Of a stretch of 40,501 bases of DNA, positions 1 to 7,571 are shown piece after piece; the first letter of the stretch is position 1, and every line of letters begins with the position of its first letter. Source of the stretch: Treponema sp. (lineage in GTDB: Bacteria > Spirochaetota > Spirochaetia > Treponematales > Treponemataceae); NCBI GenBank assembly GCA_022510905.1, contig JAFLSN010000021.1:1-40501 (forward strand), read 5' to 3'. The notes under the pieces were generated by a model. The model was given only the letters and a program-made list of their open reading frames with translations, had not been told where the DNA came from and ran no database searches. Both the position numbers and the translations under genes were made by a program.

Positions 1-574
1 TGGCAATCTGTAGCTGCGCGCGGTCGTTTTTTCTTGCAAGGAATCCCGGCCAACCGCCGCGGCAGGCCGCAAAGATTATTTGCTCTATTTCCATATCCGA
101 CTTTGCCTCAATATCAGTTCCCGGATTCTCAAACAGCTCGGAAAGAGAAATCGCTCCGTTTGATTCCCCTGATTCAAAAAGGCTCATGGTCTCAAGCCTC
201 ATCCTTGCAATCCGTCCCGTACCGGAATGGTTTATTTTGGAGTTGTCAACCGAATTGGAGCCGGTCAGAATATACAGACCCGGCTCATTCCTGCTGTCAA
301 CGGAGACGCGAACCGCGTCCCAGAGGACGGGTGCCTCCTGCCATTCGTCAATCAGCCGCGGGGTATCCCCGGATAGCAGGAGGGACGGTTTTGTGGCGGC
401 AGTCTGAAGGTACCCGAGTCTTTTATCAGGGTCTTGCATTCTCAAGATACTTTTTGCCTGATGCTCGGCAAGCGTGGTTTTGCCACACCATTTTGGTCCC
501 TCTATCAGCACTGCACCGCTGCATTCCAGACGGAAAGCAAGCTCCTCATCCTGCAATCTCGGCTTATATTCCAT
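1..574 (-). CDS. AAA+ ATPase of the DUF4143-associated type, 3' part outside the window
   Basis: The frame is open from an ATG at 574 to the window edge, about 191 codons. Walker A is GPKWCGKTT near residues 21-29 and a Walker B-like segment reads RLIDEWQE near residue 75. ILTGSNS near residue 103 matches the sensor segment of this family. Full-length members have about 400 residues and end in a DUF4143 domain, which here would lie beyond the edge. The start is supported by an AGGTGG ribosome binding site about 8 bases upstream and a -10/-35 pair further up. The cellular role of the family is not settled; many members are strain-variable accessory genes. The gene at 3659-4957 belongs to the same broad family. 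Confident about the family, not about the function. Confidence 0.8.
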   Translation of the reverse strand, partial: MEYKPRLQDEELAFRLECSGAVLIEGPKWCGKTTLAEHQAKSILRMQDPDKRLGYLQTAATKPSLLLSGDTPRLIDEWQEAPVLWDAVRVSVDSRNEPGLYILTGSNSVDNSKINHSGTGRIARMRLETMSLFESGESNGAISLSELFENPGTDIEAKSDMEIEQIIFAACRGGWPGFLARKNDRAQLQIA

Positions 575-594
575 AAAAAAATCCACCTGCTTTT

Positions 595-622
595 ATTATA
601 ACCGTTCGTACTTTTTGTGCAA
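595..622 (-). promoter_or_regulatory. promoter of the partial ATPase gene
   Basis: On the minus strand TTGCAC (622-617) and TATAAT (600-595) are 16 bases apart, upstream of AGGTGG and the ATG at 574. A GTTCGTACTT element (604-613) lies inside the spacer; its inverted copy AAGTACGAAC is at 732-741. Confidence 0.55.
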
Positions 623-748
623 TAACAATCTCAATCTTTGTGGCATTTTAACCTGATGTTTCGCTGCGTTTCATTCGTATGTTTTGTGACAGCTCGGAAG
701 CGGCCAGATTCTTCTATCCAATGAATATTGTAAGTACGAACAATTTCC

Positions 749-776
749 TTGAAGATTCTAAGAAATCTGATATACT
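749..776 (+). promoter_or_regulatory. promoter of the 74-residue gene
   Basis: TTGAAG (749-754) and TATACT (771-776) are 16 bases apart, about 22 bases before the ATG at 799. AAGTACGAAC at 732-741 lies just upstream of the -35 box and is the exact inverse of GTTCGTACTT in the divergent promoter. The rest of 575-798 holds no gene. Confidence 0.55.
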
Positions 777-798
777 ATAAAACAAATAGAGGTGGACT

Positions 799-1023
799 AT
801 GGCAGACGTTGAGATTCTGAAATGGCAGGAAGGAAAGAACCTGCAATGGCTGAGCCGCGATGAGATTTTTGACGCAATACAGCGAATCGACAACGCCGTT
901 TTCCACGAGAACGGGCTTGCCACAAAAGAAAGCGACATCGCCCGGTACGCGGCTTATAGAAAGCAAGAGGAATATGTATCTCTAAAAACAATCTCTGAAG
1001 TTGCAAAACTGTTTATTCAGTAG
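799..1023 (+). CDS. small hypothetical protein, 74 residues
   Basis: A complete ORF with a good ribosome binding site (AGAGGTGG) and a promoter in front and a hairpin behind, so it is probably expressed. The product is hydrophilic and charged (MADVEILKWQEGKNLQWLSR at the start), with no signal peptide or membrane segment. I do not recognise the family. It is divergently transcribed from the ATPase gene at 574 and may share an operator with it. Small proteins beside accessory ATPases can be antitoxins or regulators, but nothing in the sequence proves this. Confidence 0.6.
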   Translation: MADVEILKWQEGKNLQWLSRDEIFDAIQRIDNAVFHENGLATKESDIARYAAYRKQEEYVSLKTISEVAKLFIQ

Positions 1024-1032
1024 ACAGGTCTA

Positions 1033-1064
1033 ATGCCCCAGCGCAAGCGTCGGGGTATCATTTT
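1033..1064 (+). terminator. hairpin terminator after the small gene
   Basis: ATGCCCC pairs with GGGGTAT around an inner GCG/CGT stem (1033-1058, one A-C mismatch), followed by a short TTTT run at 1061-1064. It starts 10 bases after the stop codon at 1021-1023. Confidence 0.5.
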
Positions 1065-1085
1065 ATAGATTTCTTATGGAAACTA

Positions 1086-1094
1086 TGGTATACT
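1086..1094 (+). promoter_or_regulatory. extended -10 element next to a start codon
   Basis: TGGTATACT (1086-1094) ends 7 bases before the ATG at 1102 and there is no Shine-Dalgarno sequence between them. It matches the leaderless layout seen at ppaC, metF and metH. Confidence 0.5.
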
Positions 1095-1101
1095 CTGCAA
1101 T

Positions 1102-2522
1102 ATGGGAACATACCTCAATCCGGGCAATCAGAATTTCCTCACACAGGCAAGCTCTCTCTATGTAGACAAGACGATGCTCATCGACTTGACAAACAGGCGG
1201 CTGGATGACCCGTCAAACAAATTCATCTGCTTGAGCCGTCCGCGCCGATTCGGGAAGTCGATAGCGGAGGACATGCTTGCCGCCTATTACTCGAAAGGGG
1301 CGGACTCCAGGGAACTTTTTTCCCGATTCAAGATTGCTGAAACGCCTTCGTTTGAGGTGAGCCTCAACAAGTTCAACGTGATAAAAATCGACCTGAATTT
1401 TCGCTCTACGCGCAGTGGAAATCAAAGGAAATCCGTCCTGCCAACGTCATCTTTTATCTGAACGCGCTTCTCCTGGCCGACTTCAGAAAAGAGTTCCCCG
1501 ATATAGCGTTCAAGGATTCCGACGCGCTTCCCCAGTGCATCCAGGCGGTCTACGAGCAGAAGGATGAGACGTTCATAATCATCATTGACGAGTACGACGT
1601 GATGGTGCGGGAGCAGGTCTCCGGGGAAGATTTCAGCATATATCTCGCGTTCCTCAACTCGCTCTTCAAGAACGCCGAGCTTAAGCCGGCAATCTCCCTG
1701 GCGTACCTCACGGGAATCCTGCCGATAATCCGCGACAAGATACAATCGAAACTGAACACGATCCGCCAGTACACGATGGTCGACGCCGGAGACTTCGCCG
1801 AATTCGCCGGCTTCACGCCGAAGGAGGTGTAGTCCCTCTGCGAGAAGTATGGCCGTGATTTCACGGAATGCCGGAGCTGGTACGACGGCTACAGGGTAGG
1901 GGAGTTTGAGGTCTACAACCCGGAGGCCTTAATCCAGGCGGTCACGACGGGCGCGTTCAAGTCCTACTGGGGCATCACATCGACATACGAGGTGGTCTCC
2001 GAGAAGATAAGGATGAATTTCGCCGGTACAAAGGATGATGTCATCACGATGCTCGGCGGCGGCAGGGTCGATGTCAACGTGTCAGGCTATCAGAACACGC
2101 TGACTGACTTCGCGAGCAGGGACGACGTGTTCACGTTCCTCATCCACCTGGGCTATCTAGCATACGACGAGCGCGAGAGACAGTGCTACATCCCGAACCG
2201 CGAGATACATGAGGAGTGGATGCTCGCCATCCAAAATGACGATGACTATAAAGGAGTCGAAGGCACTCCTGCGGGAGACGATAGACGGCAACGAGGAGGC
2301 GGTCGCCGAGGCACTGGACAGGAGCCACATCCACGTGACATCGAACCGGCTACAACAACGAGGACGCATTGCAGAGCGCGATTTACCTGGCGTACATCTA
2401 CGCGCTGAACGAATATACAATCGTCAGGGAGATGACGGCCGGCAAGGGGTTTGCAGACATCACATACATCCCGCTCGACAGGAGCAAAAGCGCGATGGTC
2501 GTGGAGCTGAAGCGCAATGGGT
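1102..2522 (+). pseudogene. broken AAA-ATPase / PD-(D/E)XK nuclease-like gene (DUF1703 family)
   Basis: The parts match the AAA-ATPase-like/DUF1703 family. An N-terminal segment carries SRPRRFGKS (Walker A-like, about residue 46), a middle part has IIIIDEYD (Walker B), and the C-terminal part has [11 protein letters not shown] and MVVELK, the nuclease-like core. The gene is broken at least four times: a one-base frameshift in the T run near 1398-1401, an in-frame TAG at 1830-1832, a frameshift near 2245-2256, and another near 2340-2360. The 3' end after ELK is missing, and the sequence then continues as the antisense of a gmd fragment. Intact members have about 500-550 residues and are abundant accessory genes in host-associated bacteria. 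Clearly non-functional as a single protein. Confidence 0.85.
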
Positions 2523-2524
2523 CG

Positions 2525-2914
2525 GAAGTGCACCGCCTCAAGGATTCTCAGCACGCCCGTCGCGTCCGTGTCCGCCGTGTACTCGGGCACCTCGAAGCTC
2601 ACCTGCACGTGGCTCTGCGCGCCCAGGTTGTATATCTCCGTCGGCCGTATCACGCGGATGAGCCGGATGAGCCGGATGAGCCGGATGAGGCTCTCGCTGT
2701 CGGTCAGTTCGCCGTAGTGCAGGCGCACGCGCCGGTCCTTGTGCATGTCCTCAAGCGCGTCCTCAAGGTACAGGTGCTCGATGCGAGCCGTGTTGAAGCT
2801 CGACGAGCGCCGGATGATGCCGTGCACCTCGTACCCCTTCCCCAGCAGCAGCTCCGCCAGGAACGACCCGTCCTGCCCCGTTATGCCCGTGATGAGCGCG
2901 ATGTTCTTTGCCAT
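2525..2914 (-). pseudogene. gmd: 5' fragment of GDP-mannose 4,6-dehydratase
   Basis: The first roughly 130 codons are clear GMD, the first enzyme of GDP-fucose and GDP-rhamnose synthesis for surface glycans. The NAD(P)-binding motif TGITGQDGS is at residues 9-17, followed by [17 protein letters not shown] and [16 protein letters not shown] strong ribosome binding site (TAAGGAGG) precedes the ATG at 2914. Homology stops after LRILEAV near 2525; full GMD has about 345 residues, so the catalytic YxxxK half is lost. Downstream the frame runs into the antisense of the broken ATPase gene. A 9-bp in-frame repeat gives LIR four times, two units more than an alignment to E. coli GMD (from memory) would predict. 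A nonfunctional remnant. Confidence 0.85.
2655..2690. repeat. 9-bp tandem repeat, four units, inside the gmd fragment
   Basis: CGGATGAGC is repeated three times, then CGGATGAGG. On the coding (minus) strand this reads [12 protein letters not shown]. It keeps frame, as expected of slipped-strand expansion. Confidence 0.8.
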
Positions 2915-3046
2915 GATTGCGGCCTCCTTATGTGGGTGTGATGATGTTTTTTATAGAAAAATATGATGATTCCGCACGGAGGTATGTTGTATGCGCAAAA
3001 GGACAGCTCGGTGCGTCCGCCGGGAAGACTCTGCGCATACAGGAAG

Positions 3047-3222
3047 TTTATTCTGCCATACACACAGTATTATGCTGTAGGCCTTAAAAGATTATCTTGA
3101 CAGCCTTGCATGATAATCTTTTAAGGCTTAAATGATTATGCTGACAGGCTGAAAACATTATGCTGCAAGCCTTAGAGCATTATTCTGCAAGGCTTACAAT
3201 ATTATGAAAACAGACTTGTTCA
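3047..3222. repeat. degenerate 22-bp tandem array, about eight units
   Basis: Units begin at 3047, 3069, 3091, 3113, 3135, 3157, 3179 and 3201 with an exact 22-base step. Most start ATTATGCTG or ATTATCTTG and continue with (C/A)AGGCTTA or CAGCCTTA-like sequence; the first and last units are the weakest. There are no spacers, so it is not a CRISPR array. It fills the gap between the gmd fragment (start codon at 2914) and the toxin remnant. No gene was found in 2930-3396; 3223-3396 shows no other structure. Confidence 0.8.
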
Positions 3223-3396
3223 ACTTTCTCAGCACAGCGTCTGCATTCGTTACAAAAACAGTATGATTTTGTCCCTCCAGAAGGATTGCAGAACAATTGT
3301 CAAAGCATTACCAAAACTAAAATAATTGCGTAATAAAATCGAAACCATACCGCCGAACGCGGCGAGGCGCACGATGAGTTCAAAAGCCGGACTGCC

Positions 3397-3543
3397 TTAT
3401 TTTACGAGCAAATCGCCGTGTGTTCCAGTGTTTTGGCGGAGCTTTTCGATGATCTCCTCCAAGAGTGGGATGTCAAGCCCGCACCGCCTCGCCAGTTTCA
3501 GACTCACCTTGAACTGCGATGTCTTTTTAAGGCTGTACGTCAC
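3397..3543 (-). pseudogene. YafQ/RelE-type toxin gene with an internal deletion
   Basis: The frame reads VTYSLKKTSQFKVSLKLA, then GLDIPLLEEIIEKLRQN, the typical N-terminal half of YafQ-like mRNA endonucleases, which usually have about 90 residues. It then jumps directly to TGTHGDLLVK, which resembles the very C-terminus of the family (RTGSHSDLF-like). About 40 central residues, including the catalytic histidine and aspartate region, are missing, yet the reading frame is kept. The GTG start at 3543 overlaps the antitoxin stop by 4 bases (GTGA), the usual arrangement for such pairs. With 48 residues left it cannot be an active RNase. Confidence 0.7.
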
Positions 3544-3626
3544 AGCTCGCAGTCCTCCAGCAGCTCCCGTGCACTCGCATAAGTCCTCACCGAATCATCG
3601 TAGCTGATTTTCCTTGCCTCCTCCCT
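3540..3626 (-). pseudogene. C-terminal remnant of a RelB/DinJ-type antitoxin
   Basis: Immediately upstream of the toxin remnant, the minus strand encodes ARKISYDDSVRTYASARELL then EDCEL and a stop. This resembles the toxin-binding C-terminus of RelB/DinJ antitoxins. The N-terminal DNA-binding half is gone: upstream codons are unlike the family and run into the 3' end of the ATPase gene. Family call from motif memory only. Confidence 0.5.
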
Positions 3627-3658
3627 TTTGCACCGCAAAACACATGGCATACAGACTA

Positions 3659-4957
3659 TCAGACAAAGAAATCTCTTCTTCCAACAGCGTACAGCGGGAT
3701 ATTCGTCATCCGCTCCTGCTCGCGATAAGGCGACATTGAGAAGCGGACTCCATGCAAATCAGGGTTCTTAGAAAGGAAACTTTTCATTGACTTTGACTGC
3801 AAGTTTTCTTCTGCCTTAACCTCAACAGGCAGGATTTTATTTCCGTGCTGGAGGAGAAAATCGATTTCAAGCGTTGAATCACCATTCGTGTAATAGTGAA
3901 TAAAAACGTCTTCCATTGCCTTCAGCTGTTGCAAGACAAACTGCTCCGTAAATGCCCCTTTATATTCTTCAAAAACTTTGGAGCCAAGAAGAATCAAATC
4001 CGGCGGTGTTTCCGACATTGCCCCAAAAAGTCCGCAGTCATGCATAAAAAGCTTAAATACATCCGCCTGCTCATAAAAATGCAAGGGCATCGCCGCTTTT
4101 GAGACTCTGGTAATCTTGTAGGCAAGCCCCGCATTGACGAGCCACTGAATGGCATCTCCATACTGGGCTGCCCTCGCCCCCTTGCGTAACGCTCCATAAA
4201 CAAATTTCTTATTCTCTTTCGCAAGATGGGAAGGAATGGAATTCCAGACCAGACTGATTTTGGCGATTGCAGATTTCGGCGCGTGTTTTGAGATGTCAAG
4301 CGCATAGTCAGCCAAAATTCTGTTCTGCAAGGCGCGGACTTTCGGTATATCCTGAGTCTTCACGAACAAATCAACAACTTCGGGCATACCGCCAGTAAAA
4401 TAATACATCCGAAGATTCTCAATCAGCTCGGTTCTCATCATGTCGATTTCATTCCAGTTCCGGGATTCTAAGATTTCAAGCAGTTTTTCTTTTCCAAGAG
4501 CCAGGATAAATTCCTCAAAACTCATCGGATAAAGCTGGATGACATCAACTTTTCCGACCGGAAATGACTCACCTTCATGCAGTGCAATCCCCAGAAGAGA
4601 GCCTGCAACCGCAATATGATACTCATTCTGATTTTCACAGAAGTATTTTAAGCTTGAGACAGCCTTTGGTATTTCTTGAATCTCGTCTATAAAAATCAAC
4701 GTCTCGCCTGGAACAATTGACTGCATGGTAACGGCAGAAATTCCGCGTATAATCCGCTCAGTGTCATAATCGGCAAAAAGCTCCCGCATCCGCTCGTTAT
4801 TCTCACACGATATGTAAGCAAGATTTTTATATTCCCTTCTCGCAAAATCTTTTAAAATCCATGTTTTCCCTACCTGCCTTGCACCCTGCAAAATAAGAGG
4901 TTTTCTTGTTCCGCTGTTTTTCCATTCCAGAAGCTGTCTATAGGCAATTCTTTCCAT
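3659..4957 (-). CDS. AAA+ ATPase with DUF4143 domain, 432 residues
   Basis: Intact and of the usual length for this family. Walker A is LQGARQVGKTWIL (about residues 23-35), Walker B LIFIDEIQEIP (about 87-97), and VAGSLLGIALHEGESFPVGK (about 116-135) is the sensor segment. The C-terminal half is DUF4143 and ends with LEIDFLLQHGNKILPVEVKA (about 368-387), which resembles a PD-(D/E)XK-like nuclease fold. No membrane segments. The start at 4957 is the first Met before YRQLLEWKNSG; no strong ribosome binding site is seen. The function of the family is unsettled. The promoter is bracketed by two near-identical 18-mers, which suggests regulation, perhaps by its own product. The gene lies between two pseudogene clusters, so it is probably an accessory gene. 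Confidence 0.85.
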   Translation of the reverse strand: MERIAYRQLLEWKNSGTRKPLILQGARQVGKTWILKDFARREYKNLAYISCENNERMRELFADYDTERIIRGISAVTMQSIVPGETLIFIDEIQEIPKAVSSLKYFCENQNEYHIAVAGSLLGIALHEGESFPVGKVDVIQLYPMSFEEFILALGKEKLLEILESRNWNEIDMMRTELIENLRMYYFTGGMPEVVDLFVKTQDIPKVRALQNRILADYALDISKHAPKSAIAKISLVWNSIPSHLAKENKKFVYGALRKGARAAQYGDAIQWLVNAGLAYKITRVSKAAMPLHFYEQADVFKLFMHDCGLFGAMSETPPDLILLGSKVFEEYKGAFTEQFVLQQLKAMEDVFIHYYTNGDSTLEIDFLLQHGNKILPVEVKAEENLQSKSMKSFLSKNPDLHGVRFSMSPYREQERMTNIPLYAVGRRDFFV

Positions 4958-4974
4958 GGCATAGGAGTTTACAC

Positions 4975-5060
4975 TTTTCTTGACGAGTTTTCAACAATAA
5001 TATACATATATCTTGATATGTTTATCAAAAAAATAACTTCATTTTTCTTGATGAGTTTTC
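4975..5060 (-). promoter_or_regulatory. promoter of the DUF4143 ATPase flanked by direct repeats
   Basis: On the minus strand TTGATA (5028-5023) and TATATT (5004-4999) are 18 bases apart. TTTTCTTGACGAGTTTTC (4975-4992) and TTTTCTTGATGAGTTTTC (5043-5060) flank this promoter, 68 bases apart with one mismatch. A small palindrome TTGATA-TGTT-TATCAA overlaps the -35 box. The layout resembles paired operators. Confidence 0.5.
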
Positions 5061-5116
5061 TATCACCCATGACATATTTCCAATAATGCAAAATCAGGAA
5101 TAAATAAAATCATCTG

Positions 5117-5187
5117 TACCGTAAATCAATTTGTCCAAAAGATAATCATGCGTTACGGTAGGGACAAATCGATTTATCCTTACCGTA
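5117..5187. repeat. nested inverted repeats with TACCGTA motifs
   Basis: TAAATCAATTTGTCC (5122-5136) and GGACAAATCGATTTA (5162-5176) are inverted copies with one mismatch. TACCGTAA (5117-5124), TTACGGTA (5153-5160) and TTACCGTA (5180-5187) add a second inverted set. No gene was found in 4958-5261; apart from this and the promoter the stretch is plain AT-rich DNA. Confidence 0.6.
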
Positions 5188-5261
5188 TATTTTGATTCAT
5201 GCAAAGAATAAATTGCGTGGGCTCATACGCATGACTTTTCGATACGGACAAACTATCACGC

Positions 5262-6362
5262 TCACTCTCCGCAGAAGGTGTGCCCGTCCACCCTGCGGAC
5301 GAACTCGTAGTCAATCGTGCGGCGGAGGCCCTCCTCCAGCGGGACGGGCGGGACGAACCCCGTAGCGGGGACGCGACCGCTCGTGAAGTACGTCTCCTGC
5401 GTGAACTTCTTGACGCGAATCGCGCTCACGGCGAACTTCCTCCGCGTGACCAGCGCGAGCAGGTCGAAGCAGAGTCCGCCCAGGTACGCGAGCGGGTACG
5501 GAAAATGCACGAGCCTTCTCTTCGGCCTCCCGAGCGCGCGGTACACGTCGAGCACGAGCGTGTTCATGTCATACGCCGGCCCGTCGCAGTAGTTGTACAG
5601 CCGCTCGCCCGGCCCGGTCTCGTGTCCGACGCACCACTCGATGAACGCCACCACGTTCTCCACGTAGTTCATGCTCTTGCGGTTCGTGCCGCGCCCCACC
5701 ATCGGGAATCTCCCGCCCGCCATCTGGCGCAGCAGGTTGTACACGTTGCCCCGGTTCCCCTCGCCGAAGATGACCGTCGGGCGGACTATCACGGCGCAGC
5801 TCCCGGGATTCTCCCTGAGCCATGCGCGGTGCTCCTCCTCGGCGAGTCACTTCGTGCGGCCGTAGTCGTTGAAGTAATATATCCTGCCGGTCTCGTCCGT
5901 GCCCGGCGGCGCGAAGCCGTAGACCGCCACGCTGCTCGTGAAGATTATCCTGCGGATTTTGAGCGCGGTGCAGGCGGCGCAGACGTTTCGGCTGCCGAAC
6001 ACGTTTACCTCGTCATACAAGGATTTGGGCGTGACGTCGTCGCGGTGCTCGGCGGCGAGGTTCACCACCGCGTCGAGCAGGGAGTGCATGGGCATGGCAT
6101 TCCGGGCCTCCGCGTCCTTCCCAGGCGCGCCCGCAGCGTCCGTCAGGCTCTCGGGGTACTCGTCCGTCCCATCCGGGGCGTTGCGGATGTCGCACCTCGT
6201 CCAAAGCTCCGGGTACGCCGCGCTCCTCCGCTTATCCGCAATTCTCACTATGTGCCCCGCGTCCAGCAAGCGTTTCGCGAGCCGCGTCCCCAAAAATCCG
6301 CTCCACCAATTCAAATCGTAAAATTCTTTATTTTTAACTAAGATTCGGGCAACGTCTTTCAT
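5262..6362 (-). pseudogene. NAD-dependent epimerase/dehydratase interrupted by one stop codon
   Basis: The two halves are in the same frame and separated only by a TGA at 5847-5849, directly after YGRTK, the catalytic YxxxK motif of extended short-chain dehydrogenases. Homologues commonly read YGRTKW here, so one TGG-to-TGA change explains the break. Other marks are SGFLGTRLAKRLL near the N-terminus, VVNLAAEHRDD, IIFTSSVAVYG and IVRPTVIFGEGNRGNVYNLL. The dinucleotide-binding loop reads NWWSGFLG where GGSGFLG is expected, so a small shift may also damage the N-terminus. Such enzymes make or modify nucleotide sugars for surface glycans, as gmd does. The coding sequence is GC-rich compared with the flanking DNA. 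The start at 6362 follows a consensus promoter by 6 bases. Confidence 0.8.
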
Positions 6363-6368
6363 ACCGCA

Positions 6369-6398
6369 ACTATAGCTTCCTGCATTCCTTGCTGTCAA
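6369..6398 (-). promoter_or_regulatory. consensus promoter adjacent to the epimerase start codon
   Basis: On the minus strand TTGACA (6398-6393), 18 bases, then TATAGT (6374-6369), then 6 bases to the ATG at 6362. The ORF can be extended to 6398, but that ATG would lie within the promoter, so 6362 is preferred. This is another leaderless layout. Confidence 0.6.
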
Positions 6399-6486
6399 TT
6401 AAAATGTAGTTTTTCCTAGACAAAACGAACTCAAATCCTTTATCCTTTCGCTATGATTGCGGTCATATAGTTCCTCTCAAAAACAG

Positions 6487-6546
6487 GGAGGGATTTAAAT
6501 TCCTCCTTCGATGAGGAAAGGGGTTCTTTGTTCATTTCGAACAAAG
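6487..6546. other. two small hairpins in a gene-poor stretch
   Basis: GGAGGGATTTAAATTCCTCC (6487-6506) is a near-perfect palindrome, and CTTTGTTC/GAACAAAG (6526-6533 and 6539-6546) has a 5-base loop. No T tract follows either one. Nothing else was recognised in 6400-6667. Confidence 0.45.
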
Positions 6547-6667
6547 TAATTATGATTTTAGATTACAATTATTGACCGCTCGGCTGGACAATTTCAACGG
6601 AAAGAAAAGCACCGCAACCAAACGCAACCTAATGATTTTATGCGCTCGGTTCGGGAGAAAAAGCTAA

Positions 6668-6832
6668 ATGTTCTATTTTACAAGGCATTTTTGGCGCATC
6701 GTGATTATTCTGTTTCTGACAGCGATTATTGTCCCGCACATTCCCGAAACCGCAAGGAAAATCAGGAACTTGGCGAACTCGTTTAGATGCCACATTCTGC
6801 ATTTTTTTCTTGACCGACTGTCACCTTGGTAG
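6668..6832 (+). CDS. possible 54-residue membrane peptide or gene remnant
   Basis: ATG-initiated frame MFYFTRHFWRIVIILFLTAI continuing IVPHIPETARK, with one hydrophobic segment near residues 9-24. GGGAG lies about 13 bases upstream, rather far for a ribosome binding site. The start of the peptide resembles VanZ-like membrane proteins, so it may be a remnant. Its end overlaps the promoter and first operator of the next gene, which speaks against importance. Low confidence. Confidence 0.25.
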   Translation: MFYFTRHFWRIVIILFLTAIIVPHIPETARKIRNLANSFRCHILHFFLDRLSPW

Positions 6833-6877
6833 TACATTTAATATAAGCAATAAGCAGAAGTTATCACTTTGGTGATA
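6810..6877 (+). promoter_or_regulatory. promoter with two operator-like sites for the toxin-antitoxin operon
   Basis: TTGACC (6810-6815), 17 bases, TACATT (6833-6838). TATCACTTTGGTGATA (6862-6877) is a perfect palindrome with 6-bp arms, and TGTCACCTTGGTAGTA (6819-6834), inside the promoter spacer, is a degenerate copy. Their starts are 43 bases apart, about four helical turns. The second gene of the operon encodes an HTH domain that could bind them. Confidence 0.6.
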
Positions 6878-6890
6878 CATGGGGCATTAC

Positions 6891-7571
6891 ATGGCAGAAA
6901 TCATTTTGTTTCACGGTTCATCAGGCATAATCCGTAAGCCCGAATTTGGCAAGGGAAAGCAAAACAATGATTATGGGCTTGGATTCTACTGCACTCAAAG
7001 TATCGAGCTTGCAAAGGAATGGTCCGTCCAGTATTCTTCGCGGGACGGATTTGTCAATGAGTATTCCCTTGAGATGGACGGCTTGACAGTTCTCAATCTG
7101 AACGGACAAGAATACACAATCTTGCATTGGCTTTCTGTCCTGGCGAAATACCGTGATTTTCGCGTTTCCACTCCTATAGCAAAGCAGGGGAAAGAGTATC
7201 TGATAAAAAACTTTTATGTTCCTGTTGAAGACTATGACATCATCGTGGGCTACCGGGCCGATGACTCGTATTTTTCTTTTGCCCGGTCATTCATAAACAA
7301 CGAGTTTTCGCTGCGCCAATTATCTTTCGCAATGAAGCTTGGAAAACTCGGAGAACAGCATGTCCTGAAAAGTGAAAAATCTTTTAGCCAAATAAAATTC
7401 ATTGACGCGCACAAGGCATTGTCAAACAAATATTTTGAAAAGAGGGCTGAACGAAATGAATCGGCAAACACAGCCTTTAGAAAAGAATTGGAGAATTCCG
7501 ACATCGACGGAATTTTTATGCGTGACATTATAAGGGAGAACATAAAAAATGATGACCCACGCTTACGCTGA
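6891..7571 (+). CDS. DUF3990-family protein, probable ADP-ribosyltransferase-like toxin
   Basis: 226 residues. The N-terminus ILFHGSSGIIRKPEFGKGKQ followed by NDYGLGFYCTQSIELAKEWS is the DUF3990 signature, with H and GLGFY-T at the positions that form the NAD pocket in ADP-ribosyltransferase folds. No signal peptide. The start at 6891 has GGGG about 6 bases upstream; an in-frame ATG at 6879 is possible but sits against the operator. The gene overlaps the next one by 23 bases, so the two are translated together. DUF3990 proteins are often encoded beside DUF3791 proteins and are regarded as putative toxins; the ART assignment is from family knowledge and activity is inferred. Noticeably AT-richer than the core genes, consistent with transfer. 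Confidence 0.75.
   Translation: MAEIILFHGSSGIIRKPEFGKGKQNNDYGLGFYCTQSIELAKEWSVQYSSRDGFVNEYSLEMDGLTVLNLNGQEYTILHWLSVLAKYRDFRVSTPIAKQGKEYLIKNFYVPVEDYDIIVGYRADDSYFSFARSFINNEFSLRQLSFAMKLGKLGEQHVLKSEKSFSQIKFIDAHKALSNKYFEKRAERNESANTAFRKELENSDIDGIFMRDIIRENIKNDDPRLR

Noticed and set aside
3326..3607. Plus-strand 93-residue gene
   Set aside because: Opposite strand gives the YafQ-like and antitoxin remnants with family motifs; the plus frame is Ser/Pro/Arg-rich without a start signal.
5280..6341. 353-codon open frame antisense to the epimerase gene
   Set aside because: Caused by GC-rich codons of the epimerase; Arg/Ala/Val/His-rich composition and no homology.
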